From Paucibacter sp. Y2R2-4 (GTDB taxonomy: Bacteria > Pseudomonadota > Gammaproteobacteria > Burkholderiales > Burkholderiaceae_C), in NCBI RefSeq assembly GCF_025717535.1, contig NZ_JAJIRO010000001.1, positions 310,001 through 374,000 on the forward strand: a stretch of DNA of 64,000 nucleotides. The letters run 5' to 3'. Below are positions 55,980 through 64,000 of the stretch, one piece after another. The first letter of the stretch is position 1. Every line of letters begins with the position of its first letter. The notes beneath the pieces were generated by a model. That model worked only from the letters and a program-made list of their open reading frames with translations, was not told where the DNA came from and ran no database searches. The position numbers and the translations under genes were made by a program.

Positions 55980-57488
55980 ATGAGTGACACCCGTAAAGCT
56001 GCCATCGATTGGCACAGCCGTGCCCAAGGCCTGAGCATCGACGGCCGCCCCGTCATCGGCGGTCGCCGCGTCGATACGGCAGCCGGTCTGCAGTTCGACT
56101 GCATCTCGCCGCTGAACGGGCAAAGCCTGGGCGCAGTGTCCCGCGGCCAGGCCGCCGATATCGACAGCGCCGTTGCCAGTGCTCGCGCCGCCTTTGAAGA
56201 CGGCCGCTGGGCCGGCCGATCACCGGCCCAGCGCAAACGGGTGTTGCAAAACTTCTCCGAAAAAATCTTGCAGGCCAAGGAAGAACTAGCCCTGCTGGAG
56301 ACGCTGGACATGGGCAAGCCCATCCAGTATTCGCTGAGCGTCGATGTGCCTTCCACCGCGCGCTGCATCGCCTGGTATGCCGAGGCCATCGACAAGGTCT
56401 ATGACGAAATCGCCCCCACCGGCCGCAATGCCCTGGCCCTGATCCAGCGCGAAGCCATGGGCGTCATCGGCGCCATCGTGCCCTGGAACTACCCCATGAT
56501 CATGGCCGCCTGGAAGCTCGGGCCGGCGCTGGCGGCGGGCAATTCGGTGGTCTTGAAGCCCAGCGAAAAATCGCCGCTGACGGCGCTGCGACTGGCCGAG
56601 TTGGCGCTCGAAGCCGGCTTGCCGGACGGCGTCTTCAATGTGGTGCCGGGCTACGGCCATGAGGCCGGCGAAGCCCTGGCCCTGCATATGGATGTGGACG
56701 CCATCGGCTTTACCGGCTCCACCCGAGTGGGCCGCAAGATGCTGGAGTACGCGGGACGCTCCAACCTCAAGCGGGTCTACAACGAGCTGGGCGGCAAGTC
56801 CGCTTTCTTGGTCTTCCCTGACTTTGAGGACCTGAAGCGTGCCGCGCAGACGGTCGCTGGCAGCATGTTCTTCAACCAAGGCGAGTCCTGCAATGCGCCT
56901 TCACGCGTCTTGGTGCATGAGAGCATTGCCGACGAGTTCGTGGCCCTGCTCACCGCTGAAGCGCCGCGTTACCAGGCCGGCGACCCGCTGGACCCTGCCA
57001 CGGTCATGGGCGCCCTGGTGGACGCCGGCCAACTCGGCACGGTGATGGGCTATATCGAATCGGGCCGAGAAGAAGGTGCGCGAATGGCTGCAGGTGGCGG
57101 GCAATCGCGCGCCGACAGCGGCGGCTATTTTGTTCAGCCCACGGTGTTCGACGGCGTCACGCCGCAGATGAAAATCGCTCGCGAGGAGATCTTTGGCCCA
57201 GTGATGAGTGTGCTGCGCTTCAAGGACGAAGCCGAAGCGGTGCGTATCGCCAACGACAGCCCTTACGGCCTGCAAGCCAGCGTCTGGAGCCAGCACATCG
57301 ACCGCGCCCACCGGGTGGCCCGCGCGCTTCGCGCCGGCACGGTGCATGTGAATCAGTACGACGAAGATGACATGACCGTGCCTTTTGGCGGCTACAAGCA
57401 AAGCGGCAATGGGCGCGACAAATCGCTGCATGCTTTTGACAAATACACCGAGCTGAAAACCACCTGGCTGCGTATCAACAACAGCTGA
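55980..57488 (+). CDS. puuC: Gamma-glutamyl-gamma-aminobutyraldehyde dehydrogenase PuuC
   Basis: 502-residue NAD(P)-dependent aldehyde dehydrogenase. The glutamate site VYNELGGKSAFLVF, the nucleophile cysteine in FFNQGESCNAPSRVLVHE and the C-terminal NQYDEDDMTVPFGGYKQSGNGRDKSLHAFDKY are characteristic of the PuuC group. It oxidises gamma-glutamyl-gamma-aminobutyraldehyde, and probably 4-aminobutyraldehyde from SpuC. It begins 10 bases after the porin gene, placing the porin inside the pathway operon. Confidence 0.92.
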   Translation: MSDTRKAAIDWHSRAQGLSIDGRPVIGGRRVDTAAGLQFDCISPLNGQSLGAVSRGQAADIDSAVASARAAFEDGRWAGRSPAQRKRVLQNFSEKILQAKEELALLETLDMGKPIQYSLSVDVPSTARCIAWYAEAIDKVYDEIAPTGRNALALIQREAMGVIGAIVPWNYPMIMAAWKLGPALAAGNSVVLKPSEKSPLTALRLAELALEAGLPDGVFNVVPGYGHEAGEALALHMDVDAIGFTGSTRVGRKMLEYAGRSNLKRVYNELGGKSAFLVFPDFEDLKRAAQTVAGSMFFNQGESCNAPSRVLVHESIADEFVALLTAEAPRYQAGDPLDPATVMGALVDAGQLGTVMGYIESGREEGARMAAGGGQSRADSGGYFVQPTVFDGVTPQMKIAREEIFGPVMSVLRFKDEAEAVRIANDSPYGLQASVWSQHIDRAHRVARALRAGTVHVNQYDEDDMTVPFGGYKQSGNGRDKSLHAFDKYTELKTTWLRINNS

Positions 57489-57528
57489 GGCGACACGCTG
57501 GGCTGCGGACTCGGCTAGAGTCAGGCCC

Positions 57529-58167
57529 ATGCGTATCGATTTTGTCTCCGACGTTTCCTGCCCCTGGTGCGCCATCGGGCTCAAGTCTCTTGAACAAGCC
57601 TTGGCGCGAATGCCCGAGCTTCAGGTGGACCTGCATTTCCAACCCTTTGAGTTGAATCCGCAAATGGCGGCCGAAGGCGAAGAGATCAATGCCCACCTGG
57701 CCCGCAAATACGGCGCGGCGCCGGTCCAGCTGGCGCAAACCCGCGAAACGATTCGTCAGCGTGGCGCCGAATTGGGCTTTACCTTCACCAAGGGCGCCCG
57801 CGACCGCATCTACAACACCTTCGATGCGCATCGCCTCTTGCATTGGGCCGAGTTACAAGGCGGGCATTTCCAGCGCGACTTGAAGTTAGCGCTGCTGAAG
57901 GCCTATTTCACCGAGGGGCAGAACCCCAGCTCGCATGAAGTGCTGCTCAAGGCCGCCGGCGAGGTGGGCCTGGACGCACAGGCGGCAGCAAGCGTCTTGA
58001 GCACGAATCAGTTCGAGGAAGAAGTCCGCCAGGCCGAGAGTTTTTGGCAGGCCCAAGGCATTCAGTCGGTGCCGGCCATCGTCATCAATCAGCGCCACCT
58101 GATTTCTGGTGGTCAGCCACCCGAAGTCTTTGAGCAGGCGCTGCGGCAGATCGCCGCTGCAGGTTGA
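57529..58167 (+). CDS. DsbA-family FrnE-like oxidoreductase
   Basis: 212-residue thioredoxin-fold protein, FrnE-type DsbA family. The CPWC active site (Cys11-Cys14 in DVSCPWCAIGLKSLEQAL) sits right at the N-terminus without a signal peptide, so it is cytoplasmic. The helical insertion and GVPAIVINQ-like cis-proline region (QSVPAIVINQRHLISGGQP) follow. Members serve as disulfide isomerases or 2-hydroxychromene-carboxylate isomerase-like enzymes. It lies 40 bases after puuC, perhaps read through. Confidence 0.88.
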   Translation: MRIDFVSDVSCPWCAIGLKSLEQALARMPELQVDLHFQPFELNPQMAAEGEEINAHLARKYGAAPVQLAQTRETIRQRGAELGFTFTKGARDRIYNTFDAHRLLHWAELQGGHFQRDLKLALLKAYFTEGQNPSSHEVLLKAAGEVGLDAQAAASVLSTNQFEEEVRQAESFWQAQGIQSVPAIVINQRHLISGGQPPEVFEQALRQIAAAG

Positions 58168-58190
58168 AGGCGAAAGCCCCAGGACTCGCC

Positions 58191-58655
58191 ATGACCATGG
58201 TTTGGCCCCAACACGGCAGCTTCAGCTTGCGATGGCAAGGCGATGTCTTGATCGCGAGCTACTGCGGCACCTGGAACGAAGTGGCCTCGCGCAATCTGCA
58301 CCGCCAGGCTCGCGCACTCTGGGTCGAGCGCGGACTTCAAGCGAATGGACAGCCGCAGGCCTGGGGCCTGCTCAGCGACGCCCGCGAATGGGAAGGCGGC
58401 ACGCCTGAGGCCTTGGCCGAATGGTGGGCCTTCTTCGAGGACGGCGTGCGCCACGGCATGGTCGCCGTCACCGACGTCCTGCCCTCGCAGTTTCATGAAG
58501 CGATGGTCAAGTCATTGGCCGAGCGAGCCGGCCGGCTGACGCGTTACCAGCTCAGTGCAAGGCCAGAAGACGGCCTGGCATGGCTGGCGCAGCAAGGCCT
58601 ACAGGCGAAGCAGATTGAGCCGCAAGTCCGGAGCCAAGACACAAGCCCCGGTTGA
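58191..58655 (+). CDS. Protein of unknown function (154 aa)
   Basis: 154-residue protein not recognised. It has a Trp-rich centre (GLLSDAREWEGGTPEALAEWWAFFEDGV) and no signal peptide or membrane helix. The start is ATG 58191, 23 bases after the FrnE-like gene; a TTG at 58164 overlapping that gene's stop as TTGA is the alternative. The fold may resemble STAS-like or small ligand-binding proteins, but I cannot support a family. It is convergent with eda, 6 bases apart. Confidence 0.65.
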   Translation: MTMVWPQHGSFSLRWQGDVLIASYCGTWNEVASRNLHRQARALWVERGLQANGQPQAWGLLSDAREWEGGTPEALAEWWAFFEDGVRHGMVAVTDVLPSQFHEAMVKSLAERAGRLTRYQLSARPEDGLAWLAQQGLQAKQIEPQVRSQDTSPG

Positions 58656-58661
58656 AGGGAC

Positions 58662-59297
58662 TCAGGGGCGAGGAATCGCCGCAGCTTCTTTCGCCAAACG
58701 GGTGATGCGAGCCCAATCGCCCGCATCCACCGCGTCTTGCGGCGTCAGCCAAGAGCCGCCGCAGACCTTCACATTGGGCAAACTGAGGAACTGCGGGGCA
58801 GTTTCCAGGCTGATGCCGCCGGTCGGGCAGAAGGCCACATCTGGGAATGGGCCGCCCAAGGCCTTGAGCAAATTGACGCCACCCACCGCCACTGCAGGAA
58901 AGAGCTTCAAGAAGTTGTAACCCGCGGCATTGGCTTGCATCACTTCGCTGGCGGTGGACACGCCAGGCAGCAGCGGCAGGCCATGTTCTTGGCAAGCCGA
59001 GCCAATCGCCTCGGTGAAGCCAGGGCTGACGCCGAACTGGCAGCCGGCATTCTTAGCTGCCAGCACATCGGCGGCGCTGCGCAAGGTACCGGCGCCGACG
59101 ATGGCCTCGGGCACGGCGCGCGCCATCGCTTCCATGGCCTGCAGCGCGCAGGCGGTACGCAGGGTCACTTCCAAGACGCGCACACCACCGGCCACCAAGG
59201 CCTGGGCCAGCGGCACTGCGTCTTCCAGACGTTGAATCACGATGACGGGAATGACGGGGCCGTGGCTGGCCAGGCTGAGGGTGTTGCTATTGCTCAT
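58662..59297 (-). CDS. eda: KDPG/KHG aldolase
   Basis: 211-residue Entner-Doudoroff aldolase that splits 2-keto-3-deoxy-6-phosphogluconate to pyruvate and glyceraldehyde-3-phosphate. VIVGAGTLRSAADVLAAKNAG and the Schiff-base region AAGYNFLKLFPAVAVGG are conserved, with CPTGGISLETAPQFL as the phosphate site. It lies 64 bases after edd on the same strand, so the pair forms an operon. Confidence 0.95.
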   Translation of the reverse strand: MSNSNTLSLASHGPVIPVIVIQRLEDAVPLAQALVAGGVRVLEVTLRTACALQAMEAMARAVPEAIVGAGTLRSAADVLAAKNAGCQFGVSPGFTEAIGSACQEHGLPLLPGVSTASEVMQANAAGYNFLKLFPAVAVGGVNLLKALGGPFPDVAFCPTGGISLETAPQFLSLPNVKVCGGSWLTPQDAVDAGDWARITRLAKEAAAIPRP

Positions 59298-59361
59298 GGC
59301 TTTGTTTCTCTGCTGTGTTCTCGGATCGAGTGAACGAGGTCGTGGCGCTTGCGGGGCTCGT

Positions 59362-61179
59362 TCAGAGCCAGCTGACCGCGCCCTCTTCGGCGCTCTTCAC
59401 ATTGCGGCGCAGACCGGCAAACAAGTCGCGACCCAGGCCGTGGCCGTTTTCGTCCACTTGAGCGTCGCTGATTTGCGCCAATTCGCGCGCCGCCCACTCA
59501 GCGGCAGGCACCAAGGCCAACAGTTCGCCGCTGACGGCGTCCATGCGCACGATGTCGCCATCGCGCAGCTTGGCCAAGGGGCCGCCTGCCAAAGCCTCGG
59601 GCGAGACATGAATGGCAGCAGGCACCTTGCCCGAAGCGCCGCTCATGCGGCCATCGGTCACCAAGGCCACCTTGAAGCCCTTGCCCTGCAAAACTGCCAG
59701 CGGCGGGGTCAGCTTGTGCAGCTCGGGCATGCCATTCGCCTGTGGGCCTTGGAAGCGCACCACCACGACCACATCGCGCTCCAGCTCACCGGCCTTGAAG
59801 GCGGCCAGCATCGATTCTTGGTCGCTAAAAATTCGGGCCGGGGCTTCAACAATATGGCGGTCGTCTGGCACGGCCGAGGTCTTGATGACAGCGCGGCCCA
59901 GATTGCCGTCCAGCAGCTTCAAACCACCGCTGCTGCTAAACGGCGCTGTGGCCTTGCGCACCACGGTCTCGTCGCCACTCTCTGGGGCCAGGTCTTGCCA
60001 GACCACGGCAGCACCCTCGCCCTGCGAAGGCAGGCGCGCAAAGGGCCGCAAGGAATCGCCAGCCACGCTCAGCACGTCTTCGTGCATCAAGCCCGCGTCC
60101 AAGAGTTCGCGGATCACAAAGGCCGGGCCACCGGCTTCTTGGAACTGGTTCACGTCGGCCGCGCCGTTCGGATAGACGCGCGACAGCAAAGGCACCACGC
60201 CGGACAACTCCGAGAAGTCGCTCCAGTCGATGATGATGCCAGCGGCACGTGCCACAGCCACCCAGTGAATCAGGTGATTGGTCGACCCGCCGGTGGCCAG
60301 CAAGGCCACCATGGCATTGACGATGACGCGCTCATCCACCAGCCGGCCGATGGGTGTGTAGCGAGCCTTGTGAGTGATTGCCAAGGCATTGCGCACCGCT
60401 TCGCGGGTGAGCGACTCGCGCAGGGGATCGTGCGGATGCACAAAGGCTGCGCCCGGCACATGCAGACCCATGGCCTCCAGCAGCATTTGGTTGCTATTAG
60501 CCGTGCCGTAAAAGGTGCAAGTTCCGGCGCCGTGGTAGGCGGCGGATTCGGCCTTCAGCAACTCATCGCGGCCAACCTTGCCTTGGGCAAACAGTTCGCG
60601 AACCTTGGCTTTTTCATTGTTCGGCAGGCCGCTACTCATCGGTCCAGCCGGCACAAAGATGCAAGGCAGGTGGCCGAAATGCAAAGCGCCGATCAAGAGA
60701 CCGGGCACGATCTTGTCGCAAATGCCCAGCAGCAGCGCGGCGTCAAACACATCATGGCTCAGACCGATGGCGGTGCTCATGGCGATGTTGTCGCGCGAGA
60801 ACAGGCTCAGCTCCATGCCGGGCAGGCCTTGGGTGACGCCGTCACACATGGCGGGCACGCCGCCAGCCACTTGCGCTGTCGCGCCTTGCTTGTGGGCCTC
60901 GTCGCGGATCAGCGCGGGATAAGCCTCGTAAGGCTGGTGCGCCGACAACATATCGTTGTAGGCGGTAATGATGGCCAGATGCGGCGCCTTCTCGGCCACG
61001 ATGCGCAGCTTGTCATTCGCCGGCATGGCTGCCACCGCATGCGCCACATTGGCGCAACCCATGCGCTCCACGCCCCGCTTGCGCCCGCCCATGCGCTCAA
61101 GTCGCTGCAAATAGTCGCCCCGAGTCGAGGCGCTGCGCTGACGAATGCGCTCGGTAACGGCAAGAAGGGTTTGGTTCAT
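59362..61179 (-). CDS. edd: Phosphogluconate dehydratase
   Basis: 605-residue IlvD/Edd dehydratase that converts 6-phosphogluconate to KDPG. Cluster and metal regions are [33 protein letters not shown] and [16 protein letters not shown]. The start at 61179 ([15 protein letters not shown]) gives the E. coli length (603). Longer in-frame starts add residues unlike the family. It heads the edd-eda operon. A TGGTAACCA palindrome lies about 35 bases upstream. Confidence 0.95.
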   Translation of the reverse strand: MNQTLLAVTERIRQRSASTRGDYLQRLERMGGRKRGVERMGCANVAHAVAAMPANDKLRIVAEKAPHLAIITAYNDMLSAHQPYEAYPALIRDEAHKQGATAQVAGGVPAMCDGVTQGLPGMELSLFSRDNIAMSTAIGLSHDVFDAALLLGICDKIVPGLLIGALHFGHLPCIFVPAGPMSSGLPNNEKAKVRELFAQGKVGRDELLKAESAAYHGAGTCTFYGTANSNQMLLEAMGLHVPGAAFVHPHDPLRESLTREAVRNALAITHKARYTPIGRLVDERVIVNAMVALLATGGSTNHLIHWVAVARAAGIIIDWSDFSELSGVVPLLSRVYPNGAADVNQFQEAGGPAFVIRELLDAGLMHEDVLSVAGDSLRPFARLPSQGEGAAVVWQDLAPESGDETVVRKATAPFSSSGGLKLLDGNLGRAVIKTSAVPDDRHIVEAPARIFSDQESMLAAFKAGELERDVVVVVRFQGPQANGMPELHKLTPPLAVLQGKGFKVALVTDGRMSGASGKVPAAIHVSPEALAGGPLAKLRDGDIVRMDAVSGELLALVPAAEWAARELAQISDAQVDENGHGLGRDLFAGLRRNVKSAEEGAVSWL

Positions 61180-61210
61180 ACGCACGGCCGTGTAACTCGG
61201 CATGGTGAAA

Positions 61211-61222
61211 ATTGGTAACCAT
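61211..61222. promoter_or_regulatory. Candidate operator upstream of edd
   Basis: ATTGGTAACCAT contains TGGT-A-ACCA, an odd-length palindrome, in the divergent region 61180-61471. GntR-type regulators bind TGGT(n)ACCA-like sites; identity of any regulator is unknown. Short enough that chance remains possible. Confidence 0.35.
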
Positions 61223-61312
61223 ATTACACGATCCCTCTCAACAAGCACACCCGTCCCGCGCCAAATCCGGGTACAGCGCTGTTACATCGACGCAAAGTGT
61301 CGGCCGGCTCAC

Positions 61313-61337
61313 TTTGCCGCCCAAATTTGCCGCCCAA
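61313..61337 (+). repeat. Tandem direct repeat (TTTGCCGCCCAA x2)
   Basis: TTTGCCGCCCAA occurs at 61313-61324 and again at 61326-61337, separated by one base. A flanking inverted repeat CAAAGTG (61293-61299) / CACTTTG (61310-61316) overlaps the first copy. The region is otherwise non-coding. Confidence 0.55.
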
Positions 61338-61378
61338 GGTTTCCGCATAACCTTGATGCCGCACGGCAGGGCCAGTCA

Positions 61379-61430
61379 GCCGAGCGAAGTTCCAAGGCCC
61401 GCCGCTTCGCCGCAGAATCGCTCGGCTTTT
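61379..61430 (+). terminator. Terminator- or attenuator-like hairpin before the PLD gene
   Basis: GCCGAGCGA (61379-61387) pairs with TCGCTCGGC (61418-61426), followed by TTTT. A GC-rich inner stem is also possible in the 30-base loop. Located 41 bases before the PLD-like start, with no annotated plus-strand gene upstream, so it might end a small RNA or attenuate the PLD transcript. Confidence 0.55.
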
Positions 61431-61471
61431 CACTGACAATGCTTCGCAAAGCGTTTCATGAGTGCAACCGC

Positions 61472-63103
61472 ATGCGTTCTGTAATGGGCTTGCTGCCTTC
61501 GTTCCTGCACGGCCTGAGTCTGCAAGGCTTGCGCCGTGTTTCGGTCTTTGCTCTGGCTGCACCCTTGGCCCTCTTGCTGGCGGCTTGCGCCAGTGCACCG
61601 CCACCTGGACCCAGGCCGCCACCGGCCTTTGCGATAGCGCCGCAGAGTTCCGGCGTGTGGGCGCAGACCGAGACGCAAGTGGCGGCGCAACATGGCCCCG
61701 AGCTCTCGGGCTTTCGTTTGCTGGACAGGAACGCGGAGGGTCTGAAATGGCGTCTGGCCCTGATCGACCAAGCCAAGCACAGCATGGACCTGCAGTACTA
61801 CGTCTGGTTTGGCGATGCCAGCGGCCAGTTGCTGATGGCGCGGGTGATTGCGGCGGCCGAGCGCGGCGTGAAGGTGCGCCTGCTTTTCGATGACTTGAGC
61901 ACCATGCTGCGCCATATGTCGGCGCCGGAGTTGCGCGACGAGATGCTGGCCGCCATTGACTCACACCCGAACATCCAGGTGCGCACCTTCAATGCTTGGC
62001 AGAAACGCGACTGGTTGGGCCGAGTCTTCGAGGGCGCCAGCGAGTTCAGTCGCATCAACCGACGCATGCACAACAAGCAGATGGTGGTGGACAACCGCGT
62101 GGCCATCATCGGCGGGCGCAATATTGGCGACGAGTACTTCGGCATGAATGCCGAATTCAACTTCCACGATCTGGATGTGCTGGGCGTGGGGCCGGTGGCC
62201 CGCCAAGCCAGCGCCGTGTTTGATCGCTACTGGAACAGCGATTGGGTGCAGCCGATTCCCGCCAGCGCTGCGCCCACGCATTTCAGCACACGCGCTCGCC
62301 GCATCACCGCCGCCGACATCGAACTGCCAGCAGCCGCCGCCGCCCACCCGGCCATGAAGGAATTGCTGGCCGGCCGACACAGCTGGGCTGCGGAACAAGA
62401 AGCGCTGAGCCCCATGCTGGCGGCCGGACGTAGCGTGGTACATACCGACTCTCCGTCACGCGCCGAGGGCGTACAAAACCACATGCCCGAGGCCTTCAGG
62501 GCCTTGATGCGCTCGGCCCAAAAAGAAGTGCTGATCACCAACGCCTACATCATCCCCGACCCCCACTTCATGCAAGACCTGGCGGACTTGCAGTCGCGCG
62601 GCGTGCGGGTGCGCATCCTGACCAATTCCCTGGCCTCCCATGATGTGCCGGCCGTCAACGCGCATTACGAAGATTGGCGCGCGCCGATTTTGAAGACCGG
62701 CGCCGCCTTGCATGAGTTGAAACCTGACCCCGCCATCAAGAGCGAGTTCGTCGATTCCGCCCCGGTGCGCTCGGGCTTCTCCGGCCTGCACAGCAAGGCC
62801 ATGGTGATTGACCGTCAGCGCAGCTTCATCGGCTCGATGAACTTGGACCCGCGCTCTGAAATCATCAATTCAGAAATGGGCGTGATCATCGACAGCCCTG
62901 CGCTGGCCGAGCGCCTGGCGCAGCGCATGGAGCGGGACATGAGCAGCGACAACAGCTGGCACTTAGACCTCCAAGGCCTGCAGGGCGATCAGCAAGTGGT
63001 CTGGCGCAGCGCCGATCAGCTGCTGGAGCGCGCACCGGCTCGCAGCAACTGGCAGCGGCTGCAGAGCTGGTTCTTCAAGCTCATGCCCTCCAGCTATTAC
63101 TGA
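61472..63103 (+). CDS. Phospholipase D-family lipoprotein (cardiolipin synthase-like)
   Basis: 543-residue PLD-superfamily protein with two HKD motifs, HNKQMVVDNRVAIIGGRN (His200) and HSKAMVIDRQRSFIGSMNLD (His440), as in ClsC-type cardiolipin synthases. A lipobox, ALLLAACASAPP, follows the signal helix, so it is a predicted lipoprotein, unlike the usual Cls membrane anchors. The start is ATG 61472; ATG 61439 and 61484 are alternatives. GGRNIGDEYF is typical of the family. The next gene, 13 bases downstream, is another lipoprotein with phosphoesterase motifs. Phospholipid synthesis or turnover in the envelope is likely. Confidence 0.85.
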   Translation: MRSVMGLLPSFLHGLSLQGLRRVSVFALAAPLALLLAACASAPPPGPRPPPAFAIAPQSSGVWAQTETQVAAQHGPELSGFRLLDRNAEGLKWRLALIDQAKHSMDLQYYVWFGDASGQLLMARVIAAAERGVKVRLLFDDLSTMLRHMSAPELRDEMLAAIDSHPNIQVRTFNAWQKRDWLGRVFEGASEFSRINRRMHNKQMVVDNRVAIIGGRNIGDEYFGMNAEFNFHDLDVLGVGPVARQASAVFDRYWNSDWVQPIPASAAPTHFSTRARRITAADIELPAAAAAHPAMKELLAGRHSWAAEQEALSPMLAAGRSVVHTDSPSRAEGVQNHMPEAFRALMRSAQKEVLITNAYIIPDPHFMQDLADLQSRGVRVRILTNSLASHDVPAVNAHYEDWRAPILKTGAALHELKPDPAIKSEFVDSAPVRSGFSGLHSKAMVIDRQRSFIGSMNLDPRSEIINSEMGVIIDSPALAERLAQRMERDMSSDNSWHLDLQGLQGDQQVVWRSADQLLERAPARSNWQRLQSWFFKLMPSSYY

Positions 63104-63116
63104 GCATGGACCAGCC

Positions 63117-64000
63117 ATGAGGCATCAACTCATCAGACTCGCAAGCTTGGCCGGAGCTTTGACCTTAAGTGCTTGCGCCAGCTTCGCGCCGCAACCTGCG
63201 CCCGACACCTCAGCATCAGGCAAAGACAACTTCCAGACCCTGACCACGCCCATCGTGGCCCTGGGCGACACCCAAGAGCATGAACCCACCGGCTGGCCGC
63301 TGTACGACAACGACAGCGCGGTCGATGCCTATGTGGAGGTGGCGCAGCGCCCGCCCGAGCAGCCCTTGTTTGGCCGCCGCATCATGGAGTGGGCGCTACA
63401 AGCCCACCCGGATGAGAATTTCCTGCATATGGGCGATGTGCTGGACATGTCTTGCCGCTCGGAAGCGCAGCGCATGAGCAAGGTCTTCAATGCCGCAGGC
63501 CGCGCCGGCGCCATCCTGCCGGGCAATCACGACGGACTGATGTTTGGCATCTACGGCTACAGCATCTTGGACGACATCCTGAATCGCGATGCGCAGAAAT
63601 GGAACCAAGCCTGCCGCCGTGGTGCCAGCGTGGAGGACAAGAAGCACAAGACCGAGAACGAGGCTTTCAGCAAGCGCGACTTCATCCAGATGTATTTGGC
63701 CGGCCAGGCGGCGGTGCCCAGTCAGCCCGGCATCGTGCTGCCGCCCGTCAAAGGCTCGCATCGCGTCAGCTGGCGCAACCCCAATCCTGAGGCATTTCTC
63801 AGCGGCATCGAAGCCCATGTGCTGGACGGCTTTGCCTATGCCGACTCCTTCTTGGCCCAGCGCATCAAGCTGCCGCGCGCAGCCGGCGCCAGCCGCGATG
63901 TGATCGTGATCGGCCTGGACACCAACCAAGCCGGTGCCTTGGTCAGCAGCTGGGACACCTTGATGGGCCGCAGTCCCGGCAGCATTGGCCATGTCAACCT
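63117..64000 (+). CDS. Metallophosphoesterase lipoprotein, partial (3' end outside window)
   Basis: Open frame from ATG 63117 to the window edge (294 full codons), starting 13 bases after the PLD-like gene. The signal segment ends in the lipobox LTLSACASF, predicting a lipoprotein. Calcineurin-type metal motifs follow: VALGDTQEH, LHMGDVLDMS and LPGNHDG. A further IVIGLDTNQAG block is seen. The protein is incomplete at the C-terminus, so total length is unknown. With the PLD-like partner it suggests a membrane-lipid or phosphodiester processing pair at the envelope. Confidence 0.82.
   Translation, partial: MRHQLIRLASLAGALTLSACASFAPQPAPDTSASGKDNFQTLTTPIVALGDTQEHEPTGWPLYDNDSAVDAYVEVAQRPPEQPLFGRRIMEWALQAHPDENFLHMGDVLDMSCRSEAQRMSKVFNAAGRAGAILPGNHDGLMFGIYGYSILDDILNRDAQKWNQACRRGASVEDKKHKTENEAFSKRDFIQMYLAGQAAVPSQPGIVLPPVKGSHRVSWRNPNPEAFLSGIEAHVLDGFAYADSFLAQRIKLPRAAGASRDVIVIGLDTNQAGALVSSWDTLMGRSPGSIGHVN

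Noticed and set aside
54860-56395. Open minus-strand frame of about 511 codons
   Set aside because: Antisense to the porin and puuC; no motif.
59242-61218. Long open plus-strand frame of about 658 codons
   Set aside because: Antisense to edd; composition is that of a complement strand and no motif is present.

Overview
The window is a chromosomal segment of a high-GC betaproteobacterium, most probably order Burkholderiales in the Leptothrix/Roseateles/Rubrivivax neighbourhood. This is judged from gene order (pyrG-kdsA-eno-ftsB, zapA-6S RNA, mutS-hydrolase), an intracellular PHB depolymerase, a DUF3138-type porin and overall protein style; no 16S gene is present to confirm it. Coding density is high. 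I found no insertion sequence, prophage, CRISPR array, rRNA or tRNA gene.

Layout. 1-8.7 kb: the end of an aromatic-type aminotransferase, phaZ, an RnfB/RsxB-like ferredoxin, then a minus-strand four-gene cassette with 4-base overlaps (ArnT-like transferase, ArnC-like GT2, GtrA, ChbG/YdjC deacetylase). This set matches the logic of the Bordetella lgm and Francisella flmF2-naxD-flmK lipid A hexosamine pathways. It is followed by nth, a small coiled-coil gene, zapA, 6S RNA and an EVE-domain gene. 8.7-12.7 kb: a degenerate GGDEF protein, a YhiN-type flavoprotein, rpsU with an unusual leader (hairpin plus a 25-codon ORF coupled to rpsU), yqeY and a TIGR01244-type protein. 12.9-16.4 kb: a TRAP transporter with dctQM facing dctP. 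16.5-23.3 kb: pmbA, darP, mog, cysE, trmJ, suhB and a secreted protein of unknown function. 23.4-31.2 kb: mutS, an alpha/beta hydrolase, pyrG, kdsA, eno, ftsB. 31.2-35.9 kb: pnuC plus an NadR-type kinase (nicotinamide riboside salvage), a phosphofructokinase, a LysE exporter, hslO and a gamma carbonic anhydrase. 36-41.9 kb: a TPR/GAF-like protein, a 739-base stretch without a convincing gene, a chemoreceptor and a DUF455 protein.

42-58 kb: an EamA transporter, a small membrane protein, an Lrp-type regulator, and a long plus-strand polyamine island. The island holds an omega-amino-acid transaminase, puuB, puuD, puuA, spuC, potF-potG-potH-potI, a DUF3138 porin and puuC. Together these give outer- and inner-membrane uptake, both gamma-glutamyl and direct transamination routes for putrescine, and a transaminase for downstream omega-amino acids, probably under the Lrp-type regulator. 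A DsbA/FrnE-type protein and an unknown protein follow.

58.6-64 kb: eda and edd (Entner-Doudoroff), then two lipoprotein genes, a two-HKD phospholipase D/cardiolipin-synthase-like protein and a calcineurin-type phosphoesterase that runs off the window.

The most interesting items are the predicted lipid A hexosamine cassette between rsxB and nth, the rpsU leader, the predicted polyamine porin, the hairpin over the mutS ribosome binding site, and the PLD/phosphoesterase lipoprotein pair with an attenuator-like hairpin. All functions are inferred from sequence motifs and context; no database search was run.
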